Assembly: GCA_036897095.1 (NCBI GenBank)
Contig: JAYMSP010000116.1
Location: forward strand, 1-64,000
Reading direction: 5' to 3'
Source: Plantago elongata
Taxonomy: Eukaryota; Streptophyta; Magnoliopsida; Lamiales; Plantaginaceae
DNA: 64,000 nt
Shown: positions 49,909-62,000 of the stretch, piece after piece
Layout: the number at the start of each line of letters is the position of its first letter
Position numbering within the stretch: the first letter of the stretch is position 1
Notes under the pieces: generated by a model
The model's database searches: none
What the model saw: the letters and a program-made list of their open reading frames with translations, nothing else
What the model was told of the DNA's origin: nothing
Made by a program: the position numbers and the translations under genes

Positions 49909-52632
49909 TTTGAGATTCCAATCGGTGAGTGAGCTTGCAAAAAAAAGGTTGAATCTTTATCAAGTTTAATTTGGAATTGGAAGGAAGAAGAGTGGCCGCG
50001 TGTACAGTTGAACTCAAAATCAAGTGTTGAATTGAATTTGGAGTGAGTGAGTGAGTATGGCTTGGTTTATACGTGGACGGTGCTTATTATCTTCTTCTCC
50101 TTCTTTTTTTAATATAATACTAGCAGGAAATGCAGGTAATTTTGATTTGATTTGAATTGAATTAGACGTAATTTTATAAGCCATTGAAAGATGAAAGAGA
50201 CAAGTTGCAGATTCTTGGGGTATGGACTTTTTGTTTCTTTTCCCACCTTTTATCGCCCTTTTTAGCCCTCTGCTCTTTTTCCCCTTCTTCAGGTGTCCAC
50301 TACTATATTGTTTGGTTCCAAATTCAAATGGTTTCAACTTGTAATTTTTTTATAGACTATTTAGTTTTAACTTCGAATTGAGTTTGTTTTTTAAGTGTAA
50401 ATTTTTAATTGAAATTGAATTTTTATAATTTTAATTTAAATTAAACGCTCCGTTGTGATTCGAAGTTTGTATTCTTCTCATCTATAAATGCGTGGACCAA
50501 GGCAATAATTTGGACAAAAATGTGAATCAATGCATAAACAGTCTACCGCCCGCAAGAATTTGGAATTGAGAGTACCTGAGCCGAGAGGATTAAAGAATCC
50601 TAACCCCTGCCACATTTGATGGTATTGTGAGAGATCATGTGGGTTCATGCTTCAAATTGTCACTTAGAACATGGTATTAATTGCATTATCACTCCTAAAA
50701 TTGGGTGATATAGGCTTCACCTAAAATGCAAGGTAAAATTCCTCCAGCACTTGCATACTTCAGTAATGAAATTTTCTCCTAGTTCATGTACTATGTTCCA
50801 ACTTTATTACTAACATTCAGACATATTTTAATTAACATCTACTACTGTTTAAATTTAAAACTATATATGTACTATTATTTAGCTATTTAGGTCTGTAGCC
50901 TAACACATAAGTACCCCAGCCTAACACATAAGTACCCTCTCTAATAAACCGATTTGAACTTACAAATATTTTCTGAAAACCCCACCAATTCACGTTTTCT
51001 GTAGGGTGAACTAAGTTCGGAACCTTATCCGAAGAGTTGTTCCTTTAGACATTAATCATTTTTAGTAAACTTGTTATGATAATTGTCAGGTAATTAAAAT
51101 TTGGGATGTGGAGAAGAGATTTCATAACATTAGGAACTGATCAATTAAGTAGATTAGGCCAAGTAATTAAGGATAAGTGTCAGCTGGACTAAATTTGAAA
51201 CGTAGAAGCTAGCTAGCTTTTTAGATGGCATGTTTCGTATACAAAGCTTTAATTTGCAGCAATTTGAACCCAATTTTCCTCACTGTCCTACTTTCTGTAA
51301 CACTACGTTAGCTAACATTGAGACGCATTATTAATGATATACTTGCTTCTTTTCTTATGAACATCTTTAATATTTAATATAATAAGCTAATTATAATTGA
51401 ATTCTAACCCCCAAAAGTATTACGAAGTTAAAAAATTCAAATATAATAATTGTGATTACTCTAGAAAAAATTAGATGGTTGACTTACTTGAAATAATATC
51501 GTGGGATATAAAGTATATGTGTTGTTCAATAACAATATCATATAAACAATTCGAAAGTATCTATATGATTATGAATGTTGAAGGACAATGTAGAGTGAAC
51601 TATTAGTCAAATATTTTTATAAGAATCTTATTCGAAAATAAAATCATCGTCGACCCATATAAATTAATGTGAATCATGTTTACTTGGTTTCATAATCTGA
51701 CAATAAGTTGAAAGTTATTAAACGCGCGTAACATAGATATTCAAACGATTATCACGCCAACTTGAAAATCCGAGCCTTTGGAAATGGAAATTTAAACAAT
51801 TCTTATACTAATACTGCAACTTCCGAAAAGGTAAGTATTCATCCTTTCCCTCGCTTTAAACCCGCCTTAACATGTAGAGCTTTATACATTAGAATTGAAC
51901 ACGTAGTTTTATACAAAAAGTTAATGTAATAATAAAAAATAAAGAAGATGGAAAAAATGTACTTTTAGCGGTAAAATGTATAATTTTTATGTACAGTTGA
52001 AATTGTTTATTATTTGTTAGTGGGAGAGAATTTTATTTTTAATAATATATAAAATTTAAAGAAACTGTTAAAAATGATAAATATATAAAATTTATTGGAA
52101 CGGAGGAGTACAACCAAATGCGATAAATAATCCCGTGATGAATTCATGTAGAAGGCCATAATTCTTTGAATATAAGGAGCGAGCAGCATTCATTACAACT
52201 TTTAAAGAACATTATCCTATACGTACAACTTATGGGTGAATATATTTATAACAAAATTTGAAGACGCTACTGTATTTCGATATTGAAACTTAAACTTGCC
52301 TCCATTTCCTAGAGAATTCATGAAGTTTTAAAAACTCAATTGAAAAGTCCTATACATCAATAATTGCATAACCAATTTTATGTATGTATGTAGACCCCTT
52401 GTCGATTCCGGTAATATTACCTCAGTGAATGAGCCCAAACATAGTGTGCATGAAAAATTGGACTAATGATGTTAAAATCAAAAAATTAAGATCCATTGTA
52501 AACATAGCATGTATGAACTTAAATAAATAAATTGGCAAATCCACAACTTTCATCAACTCTCTACTATATTCATACAGATCAATCCATTCTAAAAGTAAAA
52601 GAAGAAAACAAGTTTATGTGTTGCTAGCATGA
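49909..52632. other. Intergenic spacer between calponin-homology-like gene and CARNMT
   Basis: No gene was recognised. The left part is the promoter of the full-length calponin-homology-like gene. A short direct duplication of GCCTAACACATAAGTACCC lies at about 50898-50937, and a Stowaway-like MITE at 51840-52110. The rest is AT-rich. Confidence 0.6.
51840..52110 (-). mobile_element. Stowaway-like MITE, copy 2
   Basis: The right end, reverse-complemented, reads TACTCCTCCGTTCCAATAAA, the same terminus type as copy 1 near the left of the window. Internal blocks CTAACAAATAATAAACAAT and ACATAAAAATTA are shared. The left end is more worn. No coding capacity. Confidence 0.7.
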
Positions 52633-55600
52633 TCATGCCACAGGCATCTGCGTTCTTGTTGTCGGGGGACGCTTACGCATGGTCCAAAATGCAGCGTAAT
52701 ATCGATTCTGCATTTAGAAGAAAAAAAAAATTAACGTTTCAGCAGAAAATCAATGGACTAGTATAGCTGTAATTAAATGAACTATAACTCGGGCATATAC
52801 TATCTCAAGAATTTTTCCATTTTTTATTCAATATTTCCCCCTCTGAGCCAAAAACTCATGTAGGCCAAAGCAAACTGTCAAGCTTACCTGCATCATTGAT
52901 CTTGAATTTGTTGTGTACGTCGTCTCTATCATCGATTCTTTCTGTTCCAAGTAATAGTTGAAATATTCAGTAAAGAGCCTTAATTTATATTCCACGGCAA
53001 ATTCAGGAAAAAACATCGACTTACCTCCATTTCAAATCCACAATGATATGCAACCCGCTTTACATCTTCCAGGCTAAGCTCGATGGACATTTCCTTCAAC
53101 AAAAGGTCAAAAGAACCCAAGATCAGTAATTTTGCGTCAGGCACATAGATGTAATTTCTGGATTACTCTACTGGGCATCAAACACTTACATCTTCCTGGC
53201 TATAGGTATCGGCAAAATGATAAAGTAGGGGCCCCAAATTTATCCAAACCTGCCAAGCGAACAGAATAGTGATCAAACAACTCAGTAAACAATAACAAAA
53301 ACTGGCTGATAAAAGTAACAGAATAAAAACACTTTGGCTTACACCCCCATCTTTAAGAATTCTTGATATGGTCTCAATATATTCAACTATATTGTGAGCT
53401 GTATCAATGAAGAAACAAGTCACAACTGCATCCCAAGCCCCTGGAGGTAAACGAAACATTGAAATCAGCTAGATAAATTATTAACTAAGAACAATCTCAA
53501 TCAGGTTCCAACCAATACTTAACTAGTGTATCTTAACTATACTTCCATTTTTTGGTGTCGAGTTTTTACAAGATTCACCACAAGGGAAGCACAAATGCTG
53601 TAACTCCGAGGTTTTCTCTTATCAATTAGCATATTGCACAACAGGATAAGATGTGCATTGCAATTACAGCAAAAAGACAATATGGTGTCAACAATAAAGC
53701 AAGAGACCATCATCTACATGAAGCCATATGAGGTACAGTTCAACAAAAACTTCAGTTTCTAAGTTTCTATACCTATTTGGCTTGGATCACTGTACACTTC
53801 AACAAAATCACCACCACACATTGAGAAGCCTTCCGTAATCCCTGCACTGTTCCAAGAAATTCCACTCGTAAAACATAAGTACTGGCTCATGGAACTTTCT
53901 TAAAGTTACTATTCTTGTTCAGCTACATTAGCAATATATTTTTATGAAAAATTAGTGTTCCATAAAATTCATATGAGCTGACAAAGTAAAGCATGATATC
54001 GCATGCAGGGACAGCAGCACGCGAGGGGGAGCATAGTTTTCTAGTGGGAAAAAAATTACAGAATTATATGGTTGCATGTTTCATATGCAAATTAAAACAG
54101 ACTGGACAAATATGCAGGACTGTCCGAAAGGAAGTTTGGCATATGATTACACAGTACCTGGCTGGGTGAATATCTGGAATTGATACAGCTCGTATCTGGT
54201 CATCATCTGAAATTGAATTACAGTTGCTGTGTATCCATGGATATATCGTCCACTCCTCGGCTACTTGACAGCTAATATTAACAGGTTAGTCTGACGCCAT
54301 AAATGATCATAGAAAGAGCAAAAGTGGCAAGTTACTTACTTGTTTAATATAAAACTAGAGCATATCATCATGTAGTAAGAAAACTCATTTCCCTGGCTAA
54401 CAAAACCTGCCATGTCATGAAAATATCATGTTAGTAGGAAAGAAACTAAGAACGGACATGCATAAAAACGGATTCGACTTTTGGAAGTATACCCAGGCTT
54501 GAGATTTCTAATGCTAGCCTCCCAAGTCCAGCTCCAGGAACTACACATGATGGGGGACTGCTCAAAAATATTATGCCATCAGCATTTTAACACCAGAGAT
54601 CACTAATCAACATTCTAGGCTTCTAGCATAGAGTTCCCTGAACTTATGCCAGATGTTTCAAATAGGTCCAAGTCCAACTAATAAACCCCCTAGATAAAAT
54701 CACCTTGGACTATACCTCTCTTTGGAACGGCATGGAAATATCCGCTTAAGTTCTTCAAGAATGGGCTTGTAGCATTCATCACGTTCCCTTTGTCCCTGAA
54801 GAATATAAATAAAAGAATTATGAATAGACTATGATATCAGCAGCCGATCTCCTCTTGGTTACATCTTCATTCAATTGCCTTTTCTAGGAGCATGCTTTTA
54901 TCTTTAAATTGTTGCTTCAGATGATATAAACATATTAATAATGGAGTACCTCTGCAGCCCAATCCCTGACAATATTCCTTATGATACAGCGAACCTGGGA
55001 CAGCAATTAAGATCCAAATATGAAACTAAGCACTTTCTGTAAATAGAAGCATCTCATCATATTCATGTTACACATTATTTTTCCTTTATACTAAATGGAA
55101 ACTACTTGATCAAAATTCAACAGCTATTTGACCCAGTGAAATACAATTGAATCATATAGTGCCATATATCATAATGACAATCTTTACAAAGTGCTTACCT
55201 TATCTACATCAACTAAAGGGACGCGGTATTGCAAGGATGGATCTAACCAATCAGGTGTTGTCGATGCTACCTGCAAGAAATTTTACCAAGTGTGAAAAAC
55301 CTTATGCAGGATAACTGAAAAGGTGACAAGCCATAATCACATTGACGTATAATTATGTCATCTACTGTGGTCGATTTTTTCAGAATATAAAAGTAGGAGC
55401 TACTGTGCGAAACACAACAGGATGAACCATTTGTATTACAAGATAAAGATTCCAAGGACCTCATTCATAGGTTCAAAATTTGGTGGCCTATATGGGCCAC
55501 AACCATTTTCCCTGGAGCTGAATTCATCCATCTTATCACAATCTGGCTGTGCTCTCTTTGAGCCAGACTGACCAGGAAGAGGGCTTCTTTTAGAGGACAA

Positions 55601-58237
55601 AGCAGGGTTAGAGGAGACATTCTCCATGTACTGATCTCCAGATTTGTCAACATCCTGACTCAAATCAAGCGGAGGTTCAAATGCCTGCCAAATGCAACAG
55701 TGACAGCTCTTAAGATAATAGCAGAATACTTGAACATGTAATAAGCTTCCAGAGCGAAGAGGAAAATAGGATGTAGACAATTACCTTAAGCATTTCAAAT
55801 ATAAAATATGAATTTTGTGCGATACACCTGTAACGAAAATGTATTCAGGGTTAATAAAATGTTAAGAGGCAAAACAATGGAACATGAAGACTCCTATTTT
55901 GGATGTTATAAAAGGAAATGTCAGCCAAGGATCATTAAGTAAAAGGGCCTATTTGATGCCCTGGCCTCTCAGGATCTGGTGAAGGTATGATTTATTTGTG
56001 TACTTTATTATTTTACTCATTCCCTGTACTCAGTTGATTCAATACAAAAGTTCTGTGGCCAACAGAAACAAATCATCTAGACCTGGAACGGGATTCCAAG
56101 CTAGAATACCAAAATAATTACTACCGTATTATTAATTATTGTTGAAAAAGAGCTTACCATCTGAGTTTCTGAAACTTGTGAAGTAGATGGGACAGAAGCG
56201 CCTGTAAAATCCCCAAAAAACCAATCAGAGAAATTACGAATAAGAGCAGCGGTTATAATTTTTATTCTATAGTAAACATTAGAATAACAAGTAACATGAA
56301 TTCGTTCGATAGCATCACAAGCAATAAAAAGCGGAAATCTATTTTATCCTAGCTTTAATGTATACTCCTATTTTTATTCATTGAAATTGGAGATTCCACC
56401 GCTTGAAATGGCTGTGCTAGGTTACCTATCCATTATTCCCCTAATTATCCTTGCTATTATCACCCTGTTCACTTTTCAGCTAATTAAGGTCAATGATTAG
56501 GAGTAGAATTTGGAAAAGTAGGTTTTCTGAATTTGGGTGCAACTTATCAGAACATCAACAAGAAAAATTAGTAGGGAGTATCAAACCTGATGTTGATACA
56601 GTAAATCAGTAATGAACTTTACGTTCTAAGTTCTAACTTCTATTATATCACATATTAAGTTGTTCCATTCACATTCTTCGATTTCGATACAATCCTTGTT
56701 TTGTACAAACTATAACCTACAAAGGTTATTTTTTCAGAACTTCACATTAATCAAGTGTACACTTTCTATCCACAGAAGCATACCTTGTGGGATGACGGAA
56801 GCTTTCTGAAACATCTTTCATATCTTTGGACATCCTCCTCCGCAGCCTCTGGATAGCTGCCGAGTTAAATCCATAATGTATGAGTTAGTTTCATAATTAT
56901 TAACAGCAAGACAATCTAATTCAAGAAATCAAGTCTCCTTATCCCTCACTATAATGATGTTTACTGTACAGGAAGCTGCTACCAGATGACGCTAAGAGCC
57001 ACATGATTAAAAAAAAAAAAAAAATTACAATCAAAACACAAATAACTTGAATACTCAGTAAACTTCCACATTTAGGATCTTTTGTACCTTCCATCAGAGT
57101 AAAAGAGGGGCTGGCGTGATGCCCTAAGCTATGATTGAACTAGAAAGCATGACACTAAAAATCGTAAAAAGGAAAAGAGAAGGAAGTGATGGGCTCACTG
57201 TTTTTTAACTTTATGTCCCTGCACATGTTGCACAATCTTTTAACCACATATCCAAAAAGAATATATGCAAAAGTTATCCTGTCAGTGTTATGCAGTTAGT
57301 CAGTATATCGTGTCTTGTTACCAAAACTAAAGATTCAGGTATTTCCAACCACAGAATTGTATATTAACTCAAGGAAGGAAATGGTTTTCAGAAAGATCAT
57401 AAACATCCAGGAACTTAGAATTGAAATTGATGGAATTTGGTGATATCATAACCCAATAGTCATATTTTACCAGGAAGCTGAAACTATGTTTTGGAACCAA
57501 ACACTCAGAGACTATATTTTGGAACTCGGGAGGTACAAGAATATGACTACAATCCCTATCTTAAATGCAAGTATCATAGCAAAAGCATGTTAAATTTACA
57601 ATTTTTATGGTAATCTTCTGTCAAGATCAAGTGATAACATCTCGAAAAATACGATCTTTATTTTCTATATTCGAGTGAACCAGAAAAAAGCTTCTACGAT
57701 CTTCATTTCCCGGTACTACAAGCACTTAGCTGATAACAATTCCAACATGCAAGACTGGCGCTGATAATCAAATGCAAAAGACTCCAGAGAGAAGTCGATA
57801 CACAGTTACACACAAATCCCTAGATTGAGCTCAAAGCCTCCAAGATTGAACATTTTAACAAAATCCCATGTAAACTAATTGCTTCCACAGCATTTTCATC
57901 AATTCCTCCTCTATGATCAGCCATTGGTACACACAATTAAGCACAAATGGATGATCCTAAACCCACAAATTATCTTTTCAAAGCAAGAAAAGAGTAAAAA
58001 TTGGGAGTTTGAAACAATCCATCAAGCTGAATAAATAATCATCGAGAGGCAAATTGAGAGAAAATTGATTCAGTTGAGTTGAGAGGTAATTAAAAATGCA
58101 AAAAAAGAGATAGATAAAGAAAGAAAGAAGTTAACTAACTTGAGATAAGCGCTGATTATACGACGGAGAGACTTGACTTCGAGTGCCTCTTCCAGTTTCC
58201 GGCGACGCAATTCCTCTTCTTCTGCCATTGACGACAT
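52633..58237 (-). CDS. Carnosine N-methyltransferase-like (N2227) protein
   Basis: SAM-dependent methyltransferase of the N2227/CARNMT family (plant relatives At2g32160/At2g32170). Seventeen exons: 58237-58140, 56856-56784, 56201-56158, 55827-55785, 55684-55460, 55270-55199, 54994-54950, 54795-54716, 54557-54493, 54406-54340, 54271-54158, 53846-53773, 53440-53343, 53249-53190, 53093-53025, 52941-52888, 52707-52633, giving 451 residues in one consistent frame. Motifs: [19 protein letters not shown] (SAM-binding glycine-rich loop), [57 protein letters not shown]. In animals the family methylates carnosine; plants lack that substrate in known pathways, so the plant substrate is open. The start may be 58237 or 58228 (MSSMAEEEE). 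Intron 1 is 1.3 kb. Confidence 0.95.
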
Positions 58238-59041
58238 CAAATCTCTAATTTGTTTTTTCTTGTCTTTTTCTAACACAACAACTGACTGGAACTGGATACA
58301 TACATGTAATTAACTACTGTTCTTCAGGTGATTTTGCACTAGTTTCAGAATGGGCCGGCCGGCCCAAGGTAGGATCTTCAAGCAGATCTTGCGTGTGAAA
58401 TATTGCCCAAGTTGATTTTCTTTTTGTTGCCCAAGTTGATGAAAATTCCACAACAAATTCACTGGAAATCTGGAATGTAACATCTCGATTTTTCAATTAG
58501 GGACACATTTGGCTTATCAATGTTTTTATATAGCATGTTAAAATCTAGTTAAGCTACTAAGTTGACGAATTACGTATTGATTAAGTGTGATGCTTCGAAG
58601 TACGATTCTAGAGCGTTATTGTGAAATTCAAGTATTGTCCGATTCATTCAATTCTGAAATGCTATGTCCACAAAATATTTTGAATCACACGGAGAGTGAG
58701 AGTTAGTGTATTTAAGATTTTAGACCGAAAGTTTGCATTGGCTGAATTGCACACTACCAATCACATTGAATTGAATGTTTGTTAGTACTGCATTTCTTGT
58801 AGTAGTACTATATGTTTGTTACGACATTTTAGGTATTGATTATTTGACATAAAAACGTCCTAAATTTTGGAAGAAACATAAAAACAATAATGCTTGAATC
58901 CATTGGAAGAAAAAGAAAAAAAATACTTACAAGAGAGATTGTACGATTGAATCATATAATCTACAAAGTAGCTACGCCAATGAGAGTCAGGAATTAGCTT
59001 CTATGAACCACATTTAAAGAGGCTACAAGGTACTTCAAGGA
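58238..59041. other. Spacer between TOP3A and CARNMT-like gene
   Basis: About 800 bp carrying the CARNMT-like promoter and the TOP3A 3' UTR (both genes minus strand). No other gene was recognised. Confidence 0.6.
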
Positions 59042-62000
59042 TCACCTACTACCACGAGTCGGGCAAACATTTGCAAAATGTGATGGATCGCCACAAATGA
59101 AGCACCTGTTAGCTACAGGTTCCCCAGTAGCAGATACAAATGTTGAAGCAGCCACAAAATCTGCAGTATTTGGACGTCCTCTACCACGGTTGCTTCTGCC
59201 ACGACCACCTCTCCTACTGGAATTAGATGCAGATGTCCTACTACTGCCTCCTCGTGCACCTGTTCCTCCACCATTAGCCGCCTCTTCCCAACTGCATTTG
59301 ATGCAGATGCCAATAAATAAGCAAAACAGCCTAACTTGCCATAGAAAATAAAGCCACATATCATATTATCAAGCATTATGGGTCTAAATCAAGACATTTC
59401 CTTTCACTTGGCTCCAGCAGGCAGCAGCTCAATTTCTTACTAACATGTGGAAATCTCTTTTGCATTGTGTCAAACAGTGTAACTGTCAAAATCATTTTAT
59501 TACAAACTTACAACTTCAGTAGTAAAGTAACTTAGGGCACCTCAAGTTGTCCGGACCAACCCATATATATCCTCCTAACCATTAAGATAAGAAAAAACGA
59601 TAGTGCGTGTTGCTATTATGGAAGTCAATAGTGCCCACAAAATTACAATGTAGTCAATTGCCAATTAGATTGCATCCTTAGGACATGCCACAGTGATACA
59701 AAGGTTTTGAAAACTGACCAAGTTATGCACTTACTATTCATGGTAAAGTATAAGAAACAGAATATTCCAAGATACTATTAGTTTCTGGTTAAAAATAAAA
59801 TCCTGTACAAACTAACTAGACATGATATATAACTAAAAAATTGACTTACACAAAGAAGTTGCACTCAGGTGAGCAGGAATAAAACTTCTTCCCTCTATTA
59901 GCTTCAGTGTTAGCAGTTCGCAAGTTACAAGGATTGCCACAGGTGGTACATGACACTGAAGAATCTCCTGTATTAACATGAAAGGAAGCAAATATTAAAT
60001 ATTTAGTTGCGCAGCTAAGTGTGCGCTTTTTTCAGCCACTATTTGTCGTGTACACTGCGAAAAATAAACTCGCTTCAAATGAGATTCAAATATCCTCAAC
60101 TGATACTTCATTTCCTTCATAATTGGGTTTACTCCGGTATAAAATGCCAGTTCATGTGAAGACCAAAAACATGTGGTAATGTTTGTTGTAATTTGAGAGC
60201 AATGTATGAAGGGCAGAGAAAAAGAGCTGCAGGCATCAGGAGGTAGGTCGTACATATAAAACACCCGGATTACAAGATATGGGAGTGCAAAGAGAAAAGT
60301 AGAGCAACCTTGCCGTGAACCAGCTTGCTGAGGCCGCACATTACGAGCACGTGATGGCTGAGGGGTATATGAGCTAGAAGTTTGTCCTGCTTGCCAAGAG
60401 CCGCCTCCTCTAGAATTACTTTGTTGGGCACTGCCATCATTCCCTCGTCCTCTACCCTGGGCACTTCCAGCAAATCCTTGTCCTCTGCCCTGTGCACTGC
60501 TAGCATACCCTTGTCCTCTACCTTGCACACTTCCAGCAAATCCTTGTCCTCTGCCCTGTGCACTGCTAGCATACCCTTGTCCTCTACCCGGGGCACTGCT
60601 GGATGATGATGTGGGCCCTTGTCTACCTGTCAATTATTATACAAAATATTCTGATTGAGTATAACATATGGTACGATGGTGGAGTAATTGTGGAACATAA
60701 TCATATACAGAGCTGTAAAGAGAACTCAGAGGAGTAAGCAGTTTTATTTTCTTCTCTATAGGTTATGGAGAATTGCTTAATGCAACCCAAACTTACCAAT
60801 TCCACTATCCAAGTGGGACAAGTGGAATTATCGCATCAGCTGAAGCTGCATTTGGCAGTTGGTACTGTGCATGGATTAAGAGGAGCCTAATGGCTTATGC
60901 AGTAAACATTGGTGTTCATGTAATTTTATCTTTTTTTTGTTGAAATTAGATTTAAGTTTTTCATCTTTAGTCTCTGCCACTTCTCAATTATTAGTAGAAG
61001 AAGGTAATTTTAACAAGTTTTACTACGCATACGACTACGCGGAGATTCAATGCCAGAATATACAATCTTAAACCTACCAGGTACACTGGAATTATTGCGC
61101 GAACCAGTTCCACATATTTCTGTAAGCTCCTTCAGAATATCATCACAACCGCCAATACAACCTGCCAAGATTAACATTTCATGAGATCTTTTTAACCATG
61201 ATGCAACATTGTCAAACTTGCAAAAGGTCATATCATTTAAATTTCAGTAAAGCAAAATCAATATCTCAATAAGTAATTAACCACCTATATTTCAGTATAA
61301 CAATTTATGCATCTAATCTTGTACTAGGAGTTCATTTATGTGTACCTCCATTAAGTGATTCAGATATATGAACCTGACATGACAAGTTGGTAATCTGACC
61401 TTAATATTCTAACATACTTTTTTTAATTTCGCATTGGTGTCAGCTACATGCAACTAATCCAGCCTAGCACTGGGGCCCTTTTTAAGGGGCGGCTCCCCAG
61501 CGGTGTTTTTTAACCCGAGACCTTGCCTTAAGTGAACTCAATAGATACTATAATGACAGTAATTGGTGTTGTTAAGCACCATATCATCTAATTCTCATTG
61601 TTATGCCTCTCTCTGATTACCAGTGATAAATCAAAGATTACAAGAATAGACCAACAAAACCCATACTGCACTCACATGGCAACGTTTCCAAAATTATTGA
61701 TCTATCAGCTAAATTAACTTCTCATCCTAACAAATTTGCAGTTTAAATGAGAACGCATGGACTGAAGAGCACGTAATATGCTTAATCAAATCTTACCAAG
61801 ATGATTAACATCAAAGTTTGGTGGTATTTCCAGCCGACGGAATTTGAATTGAATCATGTAAACAGGTCCTGAAAAAGTATTCGTCTAAAATTAGGTCAAT
61901 AGGGCAAGGAATAGATAACAACTGATTATAAATTCCTATATTAGCTACCTGGAGAGCAAGCAGTACAAATATTTGGGGTAACTGTTGCTTCTAATATAGG

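Noticed and set aside
59097-59351. Plus-strand open frame over the last TOP3A exon
   Set aside because: Antisense shadow of the Gly/Arg-rich TOP3A coding sequence.
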